Position numbers and translations under genes: made by a program
The notes under the pieces: generated by a model
The model's database searches: none
Told to the model about the DNA's origin: nothing
What the model saw: the letters and a program-made list of their open reading frames with translations, nothing else
Shown: positions 42,901-51,900 of the stretch, one piece after another
Position numbering within the stretch: position 1 is the stretch's first letter
How the letters are laid out: the number at the start of each line of letters is the position of its first letter
Origin: Apostichopus japonicus
Lineage: Eukaryota; Echinodermata; Holothuroidea; Aspidochirotida; Stichopodidae
Direction: 5' to 3'
Assembly (NCBI RefSeq): GCF_037975245.1
Contig: NC_092564.1
Location: 23,634,484-23,698,483, forward strand
Length of the DNA stretch: 64,000 bases

Positions 42901-45900
42901 CAAAGAAATAATTAGTCTTAAATTATTGAGTGAAACTGCAGTGAGTTAAAATGTAATAATGCTTTTATTTCTTTACCCATATAAAAATATTTTACAGAAA
43001 TCGGAAGAAATGTCTTCCTTGTGATATTCATCCACTTAATGCATTATGAATATGTATTGATTGTACCAGAACAGTTTGAATATGCAACAGTCTTTGATTT
43101 CAGAAAAGGATTTCAACTTTTAGGCCGTTCTGTATTTTGTTTTGTCGAAGGGTAATTTGACGTGATAGTCTATTAATAATGTGTTTTTTTTTGTACACTA
43201 CAATTTGAGGATATGCATATGCATTTGATTTAAATGAATATGCATACTGCAATGATTTTTTTTTATAGGTTTTGGTAGGCATGGATGTTGACAACCCTCA
43301 GTCTCAGCAGCTTAGGTCGGTTTACAACATCACTGGTTTCCCAACAATCCTTTATTTTGAGTGAGTATTTTATGTTTCCTAAGTTTCTTTACTTTTCTCT
43401 TTTCCCACTACTCTTAAACCCATCTTATCTGCGCACATCTTATTCATCAGTGTTCATGCGTCATATGTATCACAAGGATGTTGAAAGGAACGTAGGTTTT
43501 CTCGTTACCAATTAAATGGTGTAAAAACGTTATTTTTTAAAACTTTTGAGTTCATCTCACAATCAGAAAGTTACCATGAAACTTTCATAGAAATACTTCA
43601 CATTTGTCAAGTGTAAGTTTAACCAACCAATTATTATTTTATTCTTCTTTCTTTCTCTCTCTAGAAATGGAAGAAAGAAATATAATTTTGGAGGTGAAAG
43701 GACAAAAGATGGCATTATTGAATGGATGCATGAGTATGTATAATTTAGATATAACACTTGTATTATAAATTTTTGAAAGAAATCAGAAATTAACAAAACA
43801 GGCAGTAAAGAGGTTGTAAACAACTACTCGTGTGTAAGTTTTGTTAATGAAGTTTTTTTGTAGTAGGAATTATGTGAGCACACTCATTGGAGGGTTTGAA
43901 AGCTTAAAAGAAGGGGTGGGAGTTTTGGGGAAGAATGGAGGCTGGGGGTGGTGGGGTGGAGTTTTAAGGGTGGACAAGGTATTCATGTTTTTGGTTCTTT
44001 TAGATATTATGCTTTTAGTTTATTTTGTAATATTGATTCTGAAAATGCCACAGCAACAAAAAAACATTTAGAGGGCAGCAGATAAAAGCCTGGAATGAAG
44101 ATGAGCATCAATCTTGTTAAGACACATAAGGCATCTTTAAGGAAGATGGAATCCTGGAAGGGTATCATATAATAATTGCTTTTTTGCAATCTTGAGGCAA
44201 GATTTGGAAGTTAGTGTATATACATAATGCATAACAGGAAACCAGTTTATCAACAAATTAGTTGTCCTCATTTAGTTAATTGATCTGTGCACATATTTCA
44301 TGAAACTGACTACAATCTATAAAACCGTGAAAAATTGGTGTTGTTTAGCCACTTTTTAAATTTTTTTTAATTCTCATCCTAGTCCGCAACCTCCAAAGGA
44401 AGCAGAAAAGGAAGCAGAGTGGAGTGACGAAGAATCAGAGGTTGTCCATCTCTCAGACGATTCATTTGACCCTTACCTTCTGGAACATAGCTCTGTGTTA
44501 GTTATGTTCTATGCACCATGTAAGTCCATCGTATTGTGTTGTTTCACCCATACCTTCTGGAACATAACTCTGTGTTAGTTATGTTCTATGCACCATGTAA
44601 GTCCATCGTATTGTGTTGTTTCACCCATACCTTCTGGAACATAACTCTGTGTTAGTTATGTTCTATGCACCATGTAAGTCCATGCTATTGTGTTGTTTCA
44701 CCCATACCTTCTGGAACATAACTCTCTGTTAGTTATGTTCTACGCACCATGTAAGTCCATGCTATTGTGTTGTTTCACGCATACCTTGTGGAACATAACT
44801 CTGTGTTAGTTATGTTCTACGCACCATGTAAGTCCATGCTATTGTGTTGTTTCACGCATACCTTGTGGAACATAACTCTGTGTTAGTTATGTTCTACGCA
44901 CCATGTAAGTCCATGCTATTGTGTTGTTTCACGCATACCTTGTGGAACATAACTCTGTGTTAGTTATGTTCTATGCACCATGTAAGTCCATGCTATTGTG
45001 TTGTTTCACCCATACCTTGTGGAACATAACTCTGTGTTAGTTATGTTCTATGCACCATGTAAGTCCATGCTATTGTGTTGTTTCACCCATACCTTGTGGA
45101 ACATAACTCTGTGTTAGTTATGTTCTATGCACCATGTAAGTCCATGCTATTGTGTTGTTTCTCCCATACCTTGTGGAACATAACTCTGTGTTAGTTATGT
45201 TCTACGCACCGTCTAAGTTCATTCTGTTGCTATATTTTACTTGTACCTTCTAGAACATGACTTTGTGTTAGTAATTTTGTATGCACCATGACAATCCTGT
45301 TTTTTGCCCCCAATTTTATTTTATTTTTACTTCTTTAAAGATGGGGAATTTTAGTAACGATTCACAGGGTGTTATCAACAGTGTGCCTCCTGTTCATCTT
45401 TCATTACACAGTGTGTTTATTTGTTTCTACACAGTATGTTTATAATTGTTTAATTTTGTTTACTGCAGGGTGTGGTCACTGTAAAAAGATGAAGCCGGAA
45501 TACGCAGACGCAGCTGAACAACTCAAAGAGGAAGGAGTGAGTATAAAATGTCTTCTGGGGGAATCTTTCATATTTGAAAACAAATGATGCCTTAACAGTA
45601 ACAATCTCATTCATGGTTATATGCTTGTCTATTTGTTTTATGGTTTTTTTTACCTGTGAGTAAACCGTTGCTAGTTTATTGATTGGTAAACTGGTGCACC
45701 ATTCTAATAAGGGAAATACGTTGAAATACAAATTAGAAATGGATTTATGATGATGAGTTATTCCTTTCTATATGTACCCGTACTGTTTCTTCTAATCGAT
45801 CATGTTCTTGTTTTTTGGTCTCAGCTTCCCGGTGTCTTGGCAGCGGTTGATGCTACCAAAGCCCCAGGCGTGGCCGGCAGGTTTGACGTTAAAGGCTACC

Positions 45901-48900
45901 CAACAGTAAAGTATTTCAAGTAAGCAATCAATCGTGTTTATTATGCATGATAGTTGTCAAGTACAATGTGTTCGAATGTCTATTTTTATGCAATACTCAA
46001 GTGATAGAAAACTACTATCATCCTCCCCCTTCCCCATCACCTCCATCCCCTTTCTACCCATACCCTCCTGGGTCACAATAATATTAAACTCAAATTCAGG
46101 ATTCAAGACAACAGTCAAAAACAGTTTTCCCCTTTGTGGATTACAAGCTTTGTTTTGTAGTAGGCCGATGAAGTACAACATGCCGGTGTCCTTTTCTGCC
46201 TCAGAGTATGTTGTAACATGTTTAAAGTAAACATTATACCTACCAAGGCAAAGCCAACGATTACTTGCTTTTTGCAAAGAAATGTTAAGTATTTTCTGAT
46301 TTGTCTTGAGGATATTCTCACACGGAGAAAGTCAACATGTGGTCATCGTTGTTTTTTCGTACAGAGACGGCGAGCTCGCTTGGGATGTCAACGAGAGGAC
46401 TGCGGATAAAATTATTGAACACATGAGAGAGTAAGTGTTTTGAAAAGTATTATGTTATTTTGTTCCTTTCTAACCTGCTGAATGTTGGACACACTTTGTA
46501 TGTTGCCTGGTTATCTACAGTAGCTGTGAGCTTGTTTAATATATATGGTATATTTTTGAGTAAATTTTATCTCAAAAGATTGAACAGCATCATCAGTTCA
46601 CTTCTCGCCAGGTGCTCTGATTTTTCTCTCAAACAATTTAGTACCTCGTTGCCATAGGAATGATGCTAATGACAACTTTTTTCAGGCCCAAAAGAGACAA
46701 TAATAGGGGCACTAAACTCATTAAATGATGACACAATAATGTTTTGTCTAGATTTTTTTTTTATGTAAATTAAGATAATTCTAGACTGTGTAAAAGTGCT
46801 GTAATGTTTTGGCTACGAAAAAAGAAATAAACTTAATCCTCGATACGCAAGATACTGATTTTGTGGACTTTAAGCACTTTGGGCTTACAGTAATGGAGTT
46901 ACTTTAGAGCATATTGTGCATTCAAGTTGTTACATTAGTGGGATCATTAAATGACTAACATGCTTTTAATTCATTCCCAGAAGATTATGTTGATATTGGA
47001 ATCAATTTCAAACCTTAGCAGAATCATTTATACCATTCAAATTTTCATGTTAAGTAAGGTCTACTAAATGTTTACCATTTGTTATGCAATTTTGCTTTGT
47101 TCTGTCAGCCCCCAAGAGCCTCCCCCACCCCCTCCCCCAGAGGCAGACTGGAGTGATGAAGAAACAGAGGTGAACATTCTGAGCAGTGACAAATTTAAAC
47201 CTTTCACAAAGAAGAAAAAACACAGTTTGGTCATGTTTTATGCACCTTGTAAGTATTACTTGTTATTTTTTATTTTATCAGTTTACTCTGAGAATGTTGG
47301 TAACACTGAGGCCAATACTAAGTTGTTGTGATATTTTTTTCTCAAAAAGTGTTGAAATGATGCATCACAATATTTACTTCATAAGGTAGTAATGCAAACC
47401 TTTATGACCATTTTGATCGAAATTTATATCTGGTATAAACTGTTGTGTAAAAATGTATCAAACCCCTCAATTTTTAAGTAGGATAATTTACATGTCATTC
47501 AATAGTCTCTGTTAAGATGATGGTATAAATTTTGTGGAAAAGGTGACCTCTTTGTACAAATTGTTTCTCTACTTTCCTTCTTGAGCTCCTCCTCCCCTAC
47601 TCCCCTCATACTTTTGTTCCAAATTTCTTTCCATCTTGTTGCCTACCTCGTTAAATGAATAAAAAAGTGACACGTTCAAATATCATAAAAAAATGTTTAA
47701 TTACGACAGTTACTCTTACTTTAATCGTGACAGTATTACAAATTCTGCAGAAATGTGTTTAAATTTGTGGCTTTTGAAAGACTTTTCTTATTCGGTGTCT
47801 TTTTTCTCTGAAGGGTGTGGTCACTGCAAGAAAGCCAAGCCCGAATTTTCAGCGGCAGCTGAGGAGTTGAAAGATGAACTCAAGGTAAGCCAAACAAATT
47901 ATGCCGGATCATTTTCACGAGGTGAAAAATGAAGGAAGTATTCTTTACCCGGGGGGGGGGGGGGGAGGGAAGAGAATAAATGAAGGATGTGAAACAAAGG
48001 TACAACCATTTTTCAATTCTTGGTAAGTACTTTAACGGTAACTTACGTGACCGAATAGTATACACACAGCATAAGCTAGTGTGACAGTGGAATAGTCCAC
48101 AGCAGTGGATGTGACAGAACCCTTCTCGGCCGTTTGGATAAGATCATGTGTAGCATTAGGTTCCCCTTGTAGAGGAATCGTGATACACACCTAACGTTGA
48201 TCACACAGTCACAGTCTCGATGCTCAGGGACTGGGGTTGAGAGTGGATTAGTCATTCGGTTGTTTGGCTTTTCGTGCCCAGGTTCTTTCCTGGGTGACTT
48301 TCTTAAAAAGTATGTGACCGTTGGCATACCAACAGAGTGTATATGTGACAGCTCAAAAGTCATCGCAAATTGCATGTATATAGTTCGTGAAAATATTTTT
48401 AAAGTTTTGTTCCAATAGGCTATGAATTTTCACGACCAAGGTTTGACCGAAACTATGAGAATTCTCGTTGTTTGCTTAGAACCGGTGTTTCTGAAAGAAA
48501 GTAATCCTCATATTTGGTTTGTTTCGTAAGTTTTGTATCAATGAACACAGAAGTACCAAAAAGTGTACAGAGTGGTTGCTATGACAATTGGAAAAGATGG
48601 TGGTATAGAAAATATTGGTTAATTCAGTGTTAGGTCCAACATGGAAAAACGGCTTAGTTTTGTCCTCATTTGTGGATTTAAATTAACATGACAAAATGTC
48701 ACCAGACAAAATGTCACTAGAGTGATTAACATTAAGACAAACAAATTTAAAGTAAAGGAGCAATTTTAAAGTTGATGAAATGAGCGAGCCAACAAGTGAA
48801 GGAAGGAGAGCTAGGCTTGAGTGCATCTGAGACTTGGCTAAGATAAGAACACAACACCAAAATATTGTATCAAGCAGCTTTATGAATGTTAGTTTTTTCA

Positions 48901-51900
48901 GATTTCTTCTTGTCCTGTATAAACCAGAAAATAATGTTGCGATCCATTTTGTGGCTGACGATACCAATTCCACTTTGTTGATATTATCTTTTTATAAATT
49001 TATGTGTGTCTGCGTGTGTGTGTGTGTGACTGAGGAATTGAACAACGAAATCCAAGTCCTTAGATGTCATTTCAAATGAATTACAACGTCCTCAGAAGAA
49101 TTCTATTGTTGTTACCAGTGAGGTGTGTAGATCCAAACAAAAAACTATTGAGACTATTTTTTTTTCATATTTAAGTATTTTTTCTGAACTTTCACAGGCA
49201 GCTTTTGTCGCAATGGACTGTACCATCGATACAAACAGACCCATCTGTGAGAGCTATGAGGTGACAGGATTCCCGACCCTCAAGTATCTCAACTACGGGA
49301 AAAACCCGGAACCTTACTCTGGAGGACGGGAATCGGCCGACTTCATCCGGTTTATGCAACAGAAGATAGATCCTAGCTCGGTGGTCCCCACCCCTCCCCC
49401 ACCCCCAGAGGAAGACTTTTGGTTGACTTTAGACGGAGGAGAGAACGTCCAGCAACCCGGAAGTGACTTTGACGCATTCGTCGCTGACAAAGAGGCTGTA
49501 CTGGTTATGTTCTATGCACCCTGTAAGTATCATTCAATTTTTTATTTTTTTATTTATTTATTTTATTTACCAAATTTATATAGCGCTCTTTTCATGCTTA
49601 AGCATGTTCAAGAGCACTTTACAATGACAACAAAATGACAAAACCCTTTAGAATATGCATATGAAGAATAAAATTGACACAGCTTAAATATTAATAATAT
49701 ATATATATATATATATATATTAACGAAGGAATAATTTTAAAAATAATATAGATTTACAGTGAAATTCCTAAAAAGAAAAAAAAAGGGAGTTTTATGTAAA
49801 TTTAAGTAACAAAATGACAAAACCCCTTAAAATATGAATACGAAAAAAGAAAATGGATGCAGCTTGAAATATTAATATAAAAAATTGTTCAAGTTAAAAA
49901 ACTCTTGTGATTTCTAATGACTGTTAGGTCTGACATAGCTCTCACTATTAAAGCATGTACAGGAATTGCGTTAAGAAGTTAAGAATATCGCAAAACATTC
50001 TTAGGTCCTCTAAATCATTATTTTGAGGTGAAAGAGAAGGAAAGGGAAACATAACTTTTCCCTTTTTTATAAAAGTATGACTAATGTTAAACTTAAATCC
50101 ACCTGCATCAATTCCTTTGGAAGAAATCTATTTGCTGTAAAGTTTGCCCCTAGATTATGATTTTTATATTTTTTTTATTTATTTTTTTTTATTTGTTGAA
50201 ATTATTTAACTAATTCAAATACTGCCAATGCTTCTCAAGAATTTCTTTCAACCATGTGGTAATTGTTTTCTAGTTTGTAGGTGGATTGGCAAGTTCTATA
50301 ACAGTATCTGTGACTTTTATTTCTGTTTGTTGCAGGGTGTGGACACTGTAAGATGATGAAGCCAGCATTTTCAGAAGCTGCAACCAAAGCCAAGGAGTTG
50401 GGGGTAGGCAAAGAATTTTATCGCTCGGTAGTTGATGAGCAGTGTGGCATATATATGTGGCCCTGTACAGTGATTTATAGAATACAATGAAAATTGGGAG
50501 TCGTTGTTCTGAGATGCATCATCTTGAATTTTTTTTAGAAATATTTTTGCTCCAAGTACAAAATTATGTTTACTGGCATACTTCACAGTACATATAACAG
50601 ATATATGTTTTAATTTGGGAATAAAAAATGAATGAATCTTTGATATATATATGGACCAGCATCGGATACTTTTCATGTTGTTGCCAAGTGGGTCAATGGG
50701 TAATTAAATCTGGCATCTTTCTAGCCTATTTGATATCTTTATTTAGCTTGTTTCCTATTTTTATAGCATAATTTAGCATTTTAGAACCAATAATGATGTC
50801 TCTGTAATTCAGTGGATTGGATATAGAAGTTAGAAGTTGTTACTAGAATGAATTCAATTATAAAGTTGGATGTATCTTTATGACAGATTTATCAGTTTTT
50901 ATCTGTAAAGCCAAAGATCTTTACTAGCAGAAACACTGCAGCAACTTCATAGTTTTGGAATGATTTTTATCTCAATCGTTTAGCTGAGTGGAGCGTTTGC
51001 TGCCGTGGATGCTACAGTTCACCCGGAAGTCTCTGGGAAGTTTGGTGTTAAGGGTTTCCCAACACTCAAACTATTTCAGTAAGTACAATTGAACTTCTTT
51101 GAATTCCTTTCTGGTGACACCTAAAAATGGGCTCAGAATCTTCCTTATAGTTACAATTCTCTTTCTTACCAACCAAATTCTGCCTGTACCTTGGTTTAAC
51201 TTGTTTGAAAGTGTGATACTATCAGAATCTTAAAATTGTCACTTTATGAAATTTTTATCCAACTATGTAATTTTTTTCCCATCTAGATATTTATTTCTGT
51301 CCCCCCCTTACCCCCCCCCATAGCCCTAAAATATGTTACGTTGATACCACATTAGGCGGTTAATGTATGCTGGTGTTAACTGCCAGTACCAGAGATGTTT
51401 TATGTACCATGAACAGGGATGTGCCCACGCTGGGCGGCCTGCCCAGCACTAAAACTTAACGCCCAGCACTGTCTTAAAAATCGTGAATCCCGCCTAGCAC
51501 TATTTTCATCTAAAGTCCCGACATTCCTAACAATATATTCAACATAAATTGGGCCTAGCCTGTGCCAAAATCATACAGACTAATAATGCATTACTTAGGG
51601 CTCTCAATCGGTCCCTTGTACAATCTCTTTGAAACAAGCTAATAACTTTACCAGGTACGTAATATATTTCACTAAAAAAAAAAATTAAACAATGTAAATT
51701 GTTAGCAAAACTAGTACTTGTGTATGTGCTTAAAAAGCTACACAGGTGCCAGCATTTGGCATCTGAGCACCTTCAAAAATCGAAAAATTTCCCCTTAGAT
51801 CCCTCCCCCAGGACGGCGATCAGTATACCCGGCACTCAGGAAATCCTGGGCACATCCCTGCATGAACTTTGCTATTTCTATGAATATTCATGTCCAGTCA

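Noticed and set aside
44469-45293. CRISPR array
   Set aside because: The units are continuous 77-base copies with no variable spacers, they derive from the adjoining exon, and the DNA is from an animal.
48076-48375. 99-aa minus-strand ORF in PDIA5 intron 15
   Set aside because: No recognisable motif, and it lies inside an intron; it may be part of an unrecognised repeat.
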